From Legionella sheltonii (lineage in GTDB: Bacteria > Pseudomonadota > Gammaproteobacteria > Legionellales > Legionellaceae): a DNA stretch of 64,000 bases. Shown piece by piece: positions 18,675-28,400 of this stretch. The stretch's first letter is position 1; each line of letters starts with the position of its first letter. A program made the position numbers and the translations under genes. The notes beneath the pieces were generated by a model. The model ran no database searches. It saw only the letters and a program-made list of their open reading frames with translations, and was not told the origin of the DNA. The DNA lies in the NCBI RefSeq assembly GCF_026191355.1, contig NZ_JAPHOQ010000003.1, forward strand, positions 62,001-126,000. The letters run 5' to 3'.

Positions 18675-18862
18675 AACCCTCACCCCTTAGCTCCTCTTCC
18701 ATCGCTGGGAGAGGGGAATCTATTGTTGAATTCTTTCTCCCATCGCTGGGAGGGTGAATCTATTTTTGAAATTTTTCTCCCAGGGTGGGAGGGTGAATTT
18801 ATTTCTGAATCCCTTCTCCCCATAAGGGAGAAGGTGCCCGTTAGGGCGGATGAGGAGTCCTC
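18675..18862. repeat. Dispersed palindromic repeat with three degenerate tandem units
   Basis: About three units of roughly 39 bases built on tctcccatcgctgggaggg-tgaat lie in tandem (about 18695-18810). They are followed by cccttctccccataagggagaaggtgcccgttagggcggatgagg, which is the reverse-oriented form of the 4341 and 11086 elements. It separates the convergent lipase and sphingosine-1-phosphate lyase genes and may serve as a bidirectional transcription barrier. Confidence 0.75.
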
Positions 18863-18882
18863 CATTGCTCCCAAATGGCTAA

Positions 18883-20676
18883 TTATAAAATTAGTTCATT
18901 CTTAACTTCCTGCGTATCTTCTTTGATTTCGTGTTTACTGCTGGGTGCAAAAAATCCTAACCTAGTACACGTCGCTTCATAATAAAGACGAGCTTTTTGA
19001 TATTGCCTGCATACCATTTCTTGTACGGCGGTGGGTAGCATGCCGATGGTGCCATAAACTTTAACATTTCCTGTAGGTTTTTTGTCAGCAGGATATTGCT
19101 TTACTGCAGTTATTGCCGCATCAAGATCGCCAATAAATTTCTCTTCAAAGTGATCAACCAAGGTATGCACATGTGTTAAACATAAATGAAATCCATCCGG
19201 TTTTTGTAATAGATTAAGTTTCCAACCCCGCTTTTCTAACTCATCTGCTATAAAGTGGGGATTTAATGTATCACTACGGAAACCCAATATGGACCATTGA
19301 GGATTTCCAAAAATAGTGACGTCTCGCTTTCCTAATTCATTGGGTTTATATAATTCTTCAATTTTATTTTGCAGTCGTTGGCGCAGGGCTATAATATTTT
19401 CAGAAATTTCCTGATACTTTTGACGTCCGTAATATGACAATGTGGCATATATTTCTGCAACGCGGGCACCACTGGTTGAGCCATCTAAAATACCTGGAGT
19501 AGTATAAAGCCCACCAGACCAGTTCAGGGCAGCGTATACGGATAAAGCTGGAGAGTCTTCGCTAAATAGGCATACAGATGTTCCTTTAGGACAGCAACCA
19601 TACTTATGTAAGTCTGCTGAAATGGAAGTGACTCCTTTAACACGAAAATCCATAGGCTTTTTGGAAGTATCTAGAAATGCGGTTAAAAATCCACCTAAGC
19701 AGGCATCGACGTGAAGTGGGACCCCTTTTTCTAGAGCTAATTGTCCTAAGTCCTCGATAGGATCATTAATTCCATTCATAAAGGATGGTGCTGAGCCAAC
19801 TATTACGGCCGTATTGCTGGAAATGTATTTTCTCATTTCATTTGCTGTAACTGCGCCGGTTTTAGGATCGACTGGAACTGTAATTAGTCGAGCTCCGGTC
19901 AAGTCTGCTGCTTTTTTAAAAGCAGCATGAGCGGTTTCAGGTACTACAATCTCAGGTTGTTTAATTCCTTTGGCTCGAGCGTGAATGACATAGGCAGCCA
20001 TTGCCTCAATAATGCTTGTCGAACCGCCATGAGTGATGAGCCCATAACCCTCTTTAGAACCACCAAATAACCCCTGGCACCAGCGAATAATTTCAGCCTG
20101 CATGGCAATAATGCGTGGCCATTTGTCATGCAACGGATTGGTTAAAGCAGTTTTGGCATATACTTCCTTGAGTAATTCTTTAAGTTCTTGAGGATGAACG
20201 GCATAGAGTGCACCTGAATCCTGACCATCTCCTTGTTGGACCGTAAATTGTCTTGCCGTATCGTTATTTTTTACACCTGCAAAATTAAAAAGACATTCCT
20301 CTGGATTGATGCCAAATTCTTTTAAAATGAGACTTGGGGAAGTGCTTTCTTCAGGAATTTTATCTTGTAGCGCCATCTGAGCACGTAATTCCTTTAATTT
20401 GTCTTTCGTGCTTTGGAGATCCTTGTTCAGTTCCTTATCGAGATAGGCTTTTACTTGGGGTAAATTTTTACCCAAACTAAAGGCGACATCAATCACACTT
20501 TGTTTGTAAGTTGTATTATTTCGAGAGCGATAAGCTTGAGCTATTGCGGGGTATTGTTGCCAAAGAAAATAAAGCGCTGCGGTAGCAAAAACGATCTGAT
20601 GGGCTGGAGTGTCTTTAAACGTTTCATCAAATCCTTCAAGCCCACTGCTTAAGAGTTGAGTAATATAAGTCAACAT
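18883..20676 (-). CDS. spl: Sphingosine-1-phosphate lyase, Dot/Icm effector type
   Basis: The 597-residue protein is a PLP-dependent lyase that splits sphingosine-1-phosphate into hexadecenal and phosphoethanolamine. The PLP lysine is Lys358 in [13 protein letters not shown], and [10 protein letters not shown] and HVDACLGGF are other cofactor-site motifs. A hydrophobic N-terminal segment ([21 protein letters not shown]) fits a membrane anchor. Length and motifs match L. pneumophila LpSpl/LegS2, an effector acquired from eukaryotes that alters host sphingolipids and autophagy. The Lys/Ser-rich C-terminus could carry the secretion signal. It starts at ATG 20676, with a GGATGTATC ribosome-site candidate. 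Confidence 0.93.
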   Translation of the reverse strand: MLTYITQLLSSGLEGFDETFKDTPAHQIVFATAALYFLWQQYPAIAQAYRSRNNTTYKQSVIDVAFSLGKNLPQVKAYLDKELNKDLQSTKDKLKELRAQMALQDKIPEESTSPSLILKEFGINPEECLFNFAGVKNNDTARQFTVQQGDGQDSGALYAVHPQELKELLKEVYAKTALTNPLHDKWPRIIAMQAEIIRWCQGLFGGSKEGYGLITHGGSTSIIEAMAAYVIHARAKGIKQPEIVVPETAHAAFKKAADLTGARLITVPVDPKTGAVTANEMRKYISSNTAVIVGSAPSFMNGINDPIEDLGQLALEKGVPLHVDACLGGFLTAFLDTSKKPMDFRVKGVTSISADLHKYGCCPKGTSVCLFSEDSPALSVYAALNWSGGLYTTPGILDGSTSGARVAEIYATLSYYGRQKYQEISENIIALRQRLQNKIEELYKPNELGKRDVTIFGNPQWSILGFRSDTLNPHFIADELEKRGWKLNLLQKPDGFHLCLTHVHTLVDHFEEKFIGDLDAAITAVKQYPADKKPTGNVKVYGTIGMLPTAVQEMVCRQYQKARLYYEATCTRLGFFAPSSKHEIKEDTQEVKNELIL

Positions 20677-20804
20677 AATGATACATCCTTTTATTTAAAT
20701 CGGATGTGCATATTAAACTCTTTTAATAATTGATGTCACGATCTAAGACTTTGCTTCGAGATAACAGTCACGTTACACTGTATTTTTTATGTAGGGAAGC
20801 ATTG

Positions 20805-21659
20805 ATGAAACTGAGAACATATAATCTTTTAACGTGGATTCCTCATCTTTTCTTGTTTTATAAAGAAAAAGTTTTTCGAAAATTATTACCCATAACCATC
20901 ATAATCGTTATCTATGCGGTAATCATTGCTTATTTTTTTGAAAATGCCACTCGTTATAATTTAGGTCAATTTCATCTGATTTTTAGCTTTATCCTGACTA
21001 TCGTCATTGGTTTTCGAGTAAACACCAGTTATTCACGTTGGTGGGAGGGAAGAGTTTTATGGGGGTCAATTGTAAATAATTGTCGAAACTTAGGTCTAAA
21101 ATTCGATACTTATGTGGGGTTGCAGGAATATCCTGAGTTTTATGAGTTGTTGAAAAAATTACCGGCTATTATTAAAGCCCATTTACGAAAAGACAGTAGA
21201 GAGGTGCAAACAGAGTTGCTTTCTTTGTGCATTCATGAGTTTGAGGGAAAGCATCCGGTCCTCTTAGTAACTAAAAAAATGTATCGTATGCTGAATCAAC
21301 TACGCCAAGAAAATAAATTAACATTGGAACAATATCTGGTTTTGGACACTCATATGGCCAATTTGATTGATATGGCTGGAGGTTGTGAACGAATCGCAAA
21401 TACCCATGTACCGCCTGCCTTTGCCTTTTTTGTAAAACAAGCATTACTTTTTTATGCCATTATGTTCCCCTTTGGTTGGGTAGATACATTCGGTTTTATG
21501 ATTATCCCGATGATGGTTATGATTGTATATATTTTATTGGGTTTGGAAATCTTATCTGAGGACTTGGAAGAACCTTTTGGTAAGGAAGATAACGATTTGC
21601 CCTTAAGTGCTATCGCAAAAAATATTGCTCGAAATATAGATCAAATCGCTGAGCCGTAG
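20805..21659 (+). CDS. Bestrophin-like (UPF0187) membrane channel
   Basis: The 284-residue product resembles bacterial bestrophin homologues. It has paired hydrophobic helices near residues 20-45 and 55-75, the conserved NTSYSRWWEGRVLWG segment after the second helix, and two more helices before PFGKEDNDLPL, a motif at the end of the channel domain. I chose ATG 20805 (MKLRTYNLL), after a gggaag site, because bacterial family members begin there; the frame opens at a TTG 25 codons upstream. Bestrophins conduct anions or, in bacteria, cations. It diverges from the lyase gene, with about 128 bases between the starts. Confidence 0.85.
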   Translation: MKLRTYNLLTWIPHLFLFYKEKVFRKLLPITIIIVIYAVIIAYFFENATRYNLGQFHLIFSFILTIVIGFRVNTSYSRWWEGRVLWGSIVNNCRNLGLKFDTYVGLQEYPEFYELLKKLPAIIKAHLRKDSREVQTELLSLCIHEFEGKHPVLLVTKKMYRMLNQLRQENKLTLEQYLVLDTHMANLIDMAGGCERIANTHVPPAFAFFVKQALLFYAIMFPFGWVDTFGFMIIPMMVMIVYILLGLEILSEDLEEPFGKEDNDLPLSAIAKNIARNIDQIAEP

Positions 21660-21895
21660 ATGAGGTTAAGCGCTTACATCCTCGCTATCAGAGAAGGTAT
21701 GCTCTTGAAAAATATAAATATATGGGGTAATTTTTTAGTAAAAATAATTACCTGTACTAGGGTTCGGTTTGGCCAAGAGGGTAGAAATGCAAGCTGAGCC
21801 TATACAATTCATATAAGTTGAAGCAACAGCCGAAAGAGCAAACTTCAAATATAATTCCCCCAACCACACATTCATCATGAAATAAGGAGATTCAA

Positions 21896-22531
21896 ATGGA
21901 AAGTGAAAATTCATCGGTTCGAGAGCATTGCCACATACATCCTAATAAACGCATTTCTTGGACAGCAGTTGTTGCTGGTGCATTAACTGCATTAGGTCTC
22001 AGTTTTTTATTGAATCTCTTCGGAATTGCTATAGGGCTAAGTGCCTTTAAAACCATGAGTAATGGCTCAGTTATAGTCGTCGTTGGCGGAATGTTGGGAA
22101 TTATTATAGGTGTTGTGATTTCTTCGCTGGTTGCAGGATATACTGCTGGTTATTTGGGCCGCTTGTATTGTCCTGAACGTAATTTGGGAATGATATATGG
22201 CTTTATCACCTGGGTTATGGCATTAATCTTAGGCGCTGTATTGATAGGACTTTTAAGCCAATCCGTAGCAACCTATACCAATTCTATTTCCCGTACTGTC
22301 GTCGCAGTTCCAGTTACAGTTAATCAAATTTCAACCCCAGTAGGTACCACCAAAATTTCTTCTGCCATGAAAAATGGTCAAAATGAAGCGGTGGTAGAGG
22401 TTAATGTGACTCCCGCTAATTTGACCTCAGGGGCATTTATTATGTTCACGCTCTTTTTCTTAGGGGCTATCTTTACTTGTGTAGGAGCGCGTTGGGGAAT
22501 GCGTTGTAAGAGAGATGATGACACCCTATAA
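21896..22531 (+). CDS. Hypothetical inner-membrane protein, four helices
   Basis: The 211-residue protein starts at ATG 21896 after an AAGGAGA site. It has a short cytoplasmic N-terminus (HIHPNKRISWTAVVAGAL), three hydrophobic glycine-rich helices (about 20-125), an apparently extracytoplasmic segment of about 50 residues rich in Thr/Val/Asn, and a final helix before a positively charged end (RWGMRCKRDDD). The glycine spacing resembles helix-packing regions of small multidrug or glycine-zipper proteins. I do not recognise a characterised family. The window gives no partner gene. Confidence 0.7.
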   Translation: MESENSSVREHCHIHPNKRISWTAVVAGALTALGLSFLLNLFGIAIGLSAFKTMSNGSVIVVVGGMLGIIIGVVISSLVAGYTAGYLGRLYCPERNLGMIYGFITWVMALILGAVLIGLLSQSVATYTNSISRTVVAVPVTVNQISTPVGTTKISSAMKNGQNEAVVEVNVTPANLTSGAFIMFTLFFLGAIFTCVGARWGMRCKRDDDTL

Positions 22532-22558
22532 ATTCTTAACTCGTGCCCTGAAGTTAAA

Positions 22559-22708
22559 ATCCCCTCTCCTACTTGTGGAAGAGGGGTAGGGTGGAGTGTT
22601 CATCAGCCTGCCATCAACTCCCGAACCAATGAGAGCACTTCTCATTATGACACGAGTATGGTGATCCCTCGCTTTGCTCGGAATGACGAGAGCAGGGGAG
22701 AAGGGAAC
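22559..22708. repeat. Composite palindromic repeat
   Basis: It begins with cccctctcctacttgtggaagagggg, a degenerate form of the hairpin seen at 11086, and ends with gtgatccctcgctttgctcggaatgacgag plus ggagaaggg, related to the element at 6904. It lies between two convergent genes and contains no gene of its own. Confidence 0.65.
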
Positions 22709-22716
22709 GTCCTACC

Positions 22717-23112
22717 TTAATTGCAATTAAAATCATAAGGAAATACTACAGAAACACTATTATCTGAACCATTTAACATGACTTGTCCTGCTTTTAAAAC
22801 ACATTGACCAATGATGGGGCCTTGTAACAAAGAATGAGTTGGAGTTGAGTATAAGGTGGCACTGATGGTTAAAGGCGCCGGAGAACAAGGTAGTTTATCG
22901 ATAAATTGAGGTGCTTTGCCTCCGAGAAGGGTAAGTGATTTGCTGAGTCCGAATTCATTAGTCACATTAAATGCTACATTTTGATCAAATTGCACCGGTG
23001 GAGTAGCAACAGCAACCTCAACTTTACAGCTCAAATCTTCATTGGCATAGGCAGGAAGAAAAACAGAGAAATTGATAATAGACAGTGTAGCGACAATCAC
23101 TTTTTTCAACAT
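22717..23112 (-). CDS. Small exported hypothetical protein
   Basis: The 131-residue protein has a clear signal peptide (MLKKVIVATLSIINFSVFLPAYA) and a mature part of about 108 residues with strand-like alternation and three Cys pairs' worth of spaced cysteines (SCKVEV, LPCSPAP, GQCVLK, FNCN). Disulfide bonds are likely in the periplasm or outside. It starts after a GAGGAG ribosome site. I do not recognise a family. It could be an adhesin-like or inhibitor-like beta-sandwich, but that is only inference from its strand pattern. Confidence 0.7.
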   Translation of the reverse strand: MLKKVIVATLSIINFSVFLPAYANEDLSCKVEVAVATPPVQFDQNVAFNVTNEFGLSKSLTLLGGKAPQFIDKLPCSPAPLTISATLYSTPTHSLLQGPIIGQCVLKAGQVMLNGSDNSVSVVFPYDFNCN

Positions 23113-23313
23113 AATAAACTCCTCATCGGTTTGGATTTAATTGAATCGAACAATGATACTTTTTAATACACTAGATCTTTTAAAATGATTTATTCACTTT
23201 AGTGAACTGCTATCATGTACCATAATATGAACAATAAATCCACAAAATTTGCAGAGAGAGAAGGCTAATCTGTCGAGAAAGTTGATTTTAAAATGAATAC
23301 GTACTTACTCTAA

Positions 23314-23341
23314 TTGGAAAGTTTTTTGAACCTGCTATATT
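23314..23341 (+). promoter_or_regulatory. Sigma70-like promoter for the exported hydrolase gene
   Basis: A TTGGAA -35-like box at 23314-23319 is followed after 16 bases by TGCTATATT, an extended -10 (TATATT at 23336-23341). It lies about 65 bases before the hydrolase start. The remaining part of the 293-base divergent region shows no clear operator. Confidence 0.6.
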
Positions 23342-23405
23342 AATTCACTTCAAATAATAAGGGATAATTGGGGCAGACCCCTATAAAATTAAAGAAAGGG
23401 AAATA

Positions 23406-24185
23406 ATGGCTACCACAACCATTTTTAAAAACAACCCATTTGTGCGATACATTCTAATGATGGTCATTGGAATGATCGGTATGGTTCAAGCATACGCATT
23501 ACCCAATACCAGCAAGCAACTTTATGCAGTGCCTTCTGCAGCACAAGTTAAACCGGCTCATCATCGGGAAATCATCGTGCTAATCCATGGTTTGATGCGC
23601 ACATCCCTTAGTATGTGGCCATTAAAAAATTATTTGAAAAGACAAGGCTATGAGGTTTATTCCTACAGTTATCCATCTCCAAAATACAGTATTCAAGAGC
23701 ACGGAATAATTTTAAATCAATTTATTAAAAATTTATTAGAAAAAAACCCAGGGGTGAAGGTTAGTTTTATAACTCATAGTCTTGGCGGAATTATTACTCG
23801 TCAGGCATTATCTACTTGGTCGCAAGAACAATTAAAACAAATCGGTTGTCTCATCATGTTGGCACCCCCAAATCAAGGCTCAAAAATGGCAAAACTGTCT
23901 TCCAAAATATTTCCTATGTTTACTTCCCCAATAAAACCCCTGGCTGAACTGAGTTCTGAGCAAACGTCCTATGTACATCGTGTCCCCGTACCAAACATTA
24001 AAATCGGAATTATAGCAGGGCGCTTTGATGCGAAAGTTCCTCCTGAATCAGCGCGTTTACAAGGACAAAATGATCCGATTATTGTTAACTCCAATCATAC
24101 ATTTATTATGAATAATGCAAAAACCAGGCAATTAATTATGAGTTTTCTTAAAACAGGATCATTTGCACAGGTGGTCGATCAGTAG
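23406..24185 (+). CDS. Exported alpha/beta hydrolase (lipase-like)
   Basis: The 259-residue protein has a hydrophobic N-terminal signal sequence (cut near YALPN, residue 31). It then shows IVLIHGLMRTS (oxyanion-hole HG) and the nucleophile elbow THSLGG with Ser125. A C-terminal NHTFIM supplies a likely catalytic His and FDAKVPPES a likely Asp. This is the fold of PGAP1-like and bacterial triacylglycerol lipases. A GGGAAATA site precedes the ATG. It is probably periplasmic or secreted. Substrate is unknown; esters of host or bacterial lipids are plausible. Confidence 0.85.
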   Translation: MATTTIFKNNPFVRYILMMVIGMIGMVQAYALPNTSKQLYAVPSAAQVKPAHHREIIVLIHGLMRTSLSMWPLKNYLKRQGYEVYSYSYPSPKYSIQEHGIILNQFIKNLLEKNPGVKVSFITHSLGGIITRQALSTWSQEQLKQIGCLIMLAPPNQGSKMAKLSSKIFPMFTSPIKPLAELSSEQTSYVHRVPVPNIKIGIIAGRFDAKVPPESARLQGQNDPIIVNSNHTFIMNNAKTRQLIMSFLKTGSFAQVVDQ

Positions 24186-24286
24186 TTTGTGAACCTATGT
24201 ACGGAAAAGCGTGTGCTATTTTATTTAGGATCACAATGAATTTTCGGGCACGCTTTCATAAATGAGTATGATGTTGTGCTTTAGTT

Positions 24287-24694
24287 CTAGCAAATGGTCA
24301 TTGCCATTTCTAGATCCTCTTCTTCGCTATCCCCACCCCAATCGTAATCCGTTCCTTGATCATAACCTCGAATCATGGAGCTTAAGGTACGGAGAACAAA
24401 AATGATTGGGTGAATGGCAATACTGACTGCACTGAGCGCAAAACCCACTACATCATCGATAAGATTTAAGGCATGACCTGGTACACTGGGCCAAGAAAAA
24501 GGATTTAAAAGATAAAATGGGGTAATTAATACGCGCAATAGAAATGCACTCAAATCATATAAAGCACGCAGTATATGACAAAAAAAACTGGTGATGGCAT
24601 CGAGATGAAAACCAAAATTATAATAAGGGTAAAGTTTGAGCTCAGCGTAAATCGCGTACGCTGCGATGCGTGTTGCATTGAAAAAAGTACTCAG
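24287..24694 (-). CDS. Hypothetical membrane protein, non-ATG start likely
   Basis: The protein is about 135 residues if it begins at the CTG at 24694, which lies six bases after a perfect AGGAGG; the frame also allows a TTG at 24715, but there the AGGAGG would be inside the coding region. Two or three hydrophobic segments (SAFLLRVLITPFYLLNPF and GFALSAVSIAIHPIIFVL) suggest membrane association. The C-terminus is acidic (GGDSEEEDLEMAMTIC), a type of tail often seen in Dot/Icm substrates. No family was recognised. The start is uncertain. Confidence 0.55.
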   Translation of the reverse strand: MSTFFNATRIAAYAIYAELKLYPYYNFGFHLDAITSFFCHILRALYDLSAFLLRVLITPFYLLNPFSWPSVPGHALNLIDDVVGFALSAVSIAIHPIIFVLRTLSSMIRGYDQGTDYDWGGDSEEEDLEMAMTIC

Positions 24695-24900
24695 AATAAC
24701 CCTCCTGAGAAACAATGGCTAATGTTAATCCTATGGTTGTTTTCAAAAAACACAGAAACAACAAATCGTCATCATATCTCATCTGGTTTTGGGATTCAAA
24801 CGTAAATTTTTATTTTTTGAAACAGGTATTTATCATAAAAAAAATTTGAAAATAATTTTATTTGAAGAGGTGAGAAAATGTGGAAAAGAAGAAGGATGTA

Positions 24901-25338
24901 CTATTTTGATGCACCTAAACGGTTTGACGGGGTATTGGTCTTTTCAAAAATTAGTTCAGTAATCGTTGCACTTAAAAGTTTGCGCACTGCGTGTTTTTTT
25001 TCTGCAGTAGGAAACTTTATTTCAGAGAATAAATCTCTATATACGTCATGCTCATCGCTAAATGAACCTTGACAAAAGCCATTGATTTCTCGAAGTTCCT
25101 GACATAAATAATTGATTGCCTCTCCTCGTTCATTTTGTGGTAATACACTTTGAAACTCATTTTCAAGTGCGTCGGCTTGCGCATAGGTGGCTAAAAGCAA
25201 TAAGGTATCAAACACTTCAAGACGATTATTTCTCTCAGATTCATCATGAGTTTTCGAGAAAAAATCACGCATAGAATCAATAAAATGTTCTATTTTATTT
25301 TTCTCTCTCTCAATTTTTTTTAGTAAGCACTTATTCAT
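24901..25338 (-). CDS. Small hypothetical protein downstream of the 1405-residue candidate effector
   Basis: The 145-residue product starts at ATG 25338 after an AAAGGAAG site. It is charged and mostly helical, with no signal peptide or membrane segment. Its gene starts 78 bases after the stop of the large kinase-like gene, on the same strand, so co-transcription is likely. A small helical partner next to a toxin-like protein could be a chaperone, antitoxin or regulator of it; nothing in the sequence proves this. No family recognised. Confidence 0.65.
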   Translation of the reverse strand: MNKCLLKKIEREKNKIEHFIDSMRDFFSKTHDESERNNRLEVFDTLLLLATYAQADALENEFQSVLPQNERGEAINYLCQELREINGFCQGSFSDEHDVYRDLFSEIKFPTAEKKHAVRKLLSATITELIFEKTNTPSNRLGASK

Positions 25339-25415
25339 TGTATCTTCCTTTCGATTTAGGAATGCATTATATCTATTAATTTCATATTCTATATATTGTA
25401 GCTGCAAACTGTTCT

Positions 25416-28400
25416 TTAAAAGGGCATTTCTCCATTGCTTACAGCGGTTTTTTTGGTTTGAGATTGGGTATCAATTATTTGTTCTACAATTAAATCAATA
25501 TCTTCATGCACCAAACATTTCTTTTGAACTGCTTTCAAACCACCCAGGTGCCCATACAATAAAAGCATTTGCAATAGAGGTTTTTCAGCTTGATTTTCTT
25601 CAATTTTATTTTTCAGCTGTTCTGGATCGAGAATTTCCATAGTAATTCCATCACCATTCTTTGTAATAGTTAAACAGGGACTGTTCATTTCGCCCAGCAA
25701 CATAATTTTAAATCCAAACTCCATAACTGAGAATAATGAATCAATCTGGAATTCGGGTTGTTTTAATTTTTCTAAAAAGAGATGTTGATCACTTTTAGCC
25801 CCTACATTAACGCGAGCTTTATTGAAAAAAGAAGCTAAATACATTAAAGAGCCTTTATTATGATTAATTGTGAGTGTTTTTTCTCCATGAGTATCGACAG
25901 TAGCAATTAAAGGAGGAGTGACGCCTCGTGGGACATTCGTATTGTAAAAATCAATTTTTGTATTCGGTGCACAATGAACTAATAAGTTGAGGCTTGCCGT
26001 TTTATGCATGTGGAGTAAGCTGGTTGTATTGACATATCGTCCTTTATCCGCTGATCCACTTTCCTCTTGTCTTGCTCTATCATAGCAACGCTTAACCACT
26101 TGGGACATATCATCCAAGCAAGCACAGACTACAATAGAATTATTATTTCTTTCGACCAAAGCTTTTTGGGATGGTTTATAGGTTACCCCATCAACGATTA
26201 CATTAGGCCTTTTATCTTTCTGAGCATGCATTCGCTCTTCAACGAGTTCACTGATTAAATAGGCGCTGTCTTGGGTGCGAATAAATGCCTGATCGGTTTC
26301 TTGTTTTTCAAATTCTTCGGTAAATGGCATATAAATGCCTCGATAATCATCGGTGGCCAATGAAACATAATCTTTTCTATTTTCTTTTTTAATATATTGA
26401 CTGGAAATGGTGCTCTTGCCACTTGCTGCCGGGCCTAAAAAAACAAAATCATGATTATCAGCGAATGGATAAACTGTTTTTTTCTCCAACTTATATTTTT
26501 GAGCAAAAGCATCCAGATTTTTATCCAAAAACTCGGACATCGTTTTGTTGACTAATTGTCTTTGGATTTTATTCTTTTCTATCACCAAGCATGAATTATA
26601 TTTGAATGCATACTCGCTACTGTCTTTGCTCAAGGAGGGGTACAATTGTTCCATCCGCTCATGCGCTCTTTGCACGCAAAAGTGATGTACTTCTTCTTTA
26701 TTCAGGGATTCATGAATTTTTGACCAAAAAGTCATTAGCTTCAAACCGCTCTCCTGCGATTCCAGAATGTCATGGAATAATTTTTGAGCGAGCTCATTCA
26801 CCTCTTCAGTGTCAACGCGATAATCGGTTATTAAGCGTGCTGCGAGATGAAGCATCAACGCCGTTTGCAATTTGGGCACCAGTACATCAGTTAACCACTC
26901 TTCATGAGCTATATTGGCATGTGTTAACTGCTCTTGGATGTCCCCTTCCATAAAATTAGGCTGTAAAATTCGATTATAAGTTTCCTGCAACTTTCTTTCT
27001 TGAACACTCCATCGGTTAAAATCTTTAAGCGTTAAAACATGCCGCATGTTGAAATGAGCTACTGCTGCTTCTCTTACCTCACTTAATCTTCCAGGAACTA
27101 ATTTGAAAGTTCCCTCTGGAAGATCTAATTTTTCGCTCATTGGCTCGATGACTTCTACTTCCGAGCGTAGGGTTTCTAATGACAGCATTTTATGACCTTG
27201 ATGAATGCCTCGTGTGATCCTGAAGCTGTCTAATTTTTTTGGAGCAGGCTGTGTATCAACTGCTGGAGCTGATTCTTTTTTATGCGAGTGAAGAATATCA
27301 ATTAAGGGTTTTTTTTCAGGCAAATGAATTGTTGCCATCTGTTTTTGACCGGGAGAGGGGAGCTGCACTAAAGGTTTGGAAGTCAACGAGTTGTCTTGTT
27401 TCTTATTATAAAACTCAATGCCCGAAGTAATAACTTCCCTGGTAAATTCACTTACCCCCTGAATTTCCCCACTTAAATTTCCAGGGATTACATCAAGAAT
27501 TTCATTATGGCAGTTATAAAGGATGGTCATGATATAATCATGAGGATTCACGTGGGTATAAGCTATTTCACCTAATTTTGTTTTGCCTACAATTTCTGCA
27601 AAAGGTTGTGAATGAAATGATTCCTTACCCCGAACGATATAGAGAATCTTTACCTCGTTCATTCCACCAAATTTGATTGCTACATCAAATTTATCCGTAA
27701 CAGAACGTGTTCCAGCAACCCCTGTAGCCGCCAGGGTAGATGCTGTTCCGGAGCGAATTTCATGCTTTTTAACATTATTTTCTTGCCCAGCTAATAAATG
27801 ACTGTCCGCAGTATACTCACCAGTTCTCGTCATTTTTTTAGCAAACTGTATTGTTTCACCCACAGAGTCAGTAAAATGTCCGCCTCTAAAAACAACAGGT
27901 GCTGGAGTGATATTTAATTTATCATTTTGATAACTCTGTACAGTATGATAATGATGAACATCGTTTTTAAGATAGGCTGTAAGCCTCTGTTTTAGCTGTT
28001 CTCTAAAAACAATAGAAGGGTTTACAACAAGCCCTGATTCATCGGTTAAAAATGACTGCTCGTTTTTATTCTTTACATCACGAACCGAAACAAAATTTCT
28101 GTTGTTCACTATACCATTAACTAAACTCACCAAATTTAATTTCCAAGTTCGGCCTTTCTCATGATCGTCTGGTATATATTGAATTAATTTATCACCTGAT
28201 GAGTTGAATAGAATTCTTTTGATGAACTGTTCAAAATGACCTGTTGTGGAGGGTAATGTTTCTCCAGGATTTAAAAAGGGGGTGTCGCTATAGAATTGTT
28301 TTAGGACTTTTAAATGGAGGAACAGTGATGTTATTTTATTATCTAATTCTTTATCTTGTGCGTGCGGATCATCATCAAGAGTAGCGATTATTGCGGTAAT

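Noticed and set aside
18695..18810. Short CRISPR-like array in the tandem units
   Set aside because: Units are degenerate, without regular unique spacers, and no cas gene is present.
18723..18905. Open frame over the tandem palindromic repeat
   Set aside because: It translates repeat DNA and has no independent support.
20677..20804. PmrA-type regulator box before the sphingosine-1-phosphate lyase
   Set aside because: Only one half-site-like TTTAATATG is visible; the direct repeat is missing.
26606..26953. Plus-strand open frame opposite the 1405-residue protein
   Set aside because: Antisense to a gene with clear motifs and lacking a ribosome site.
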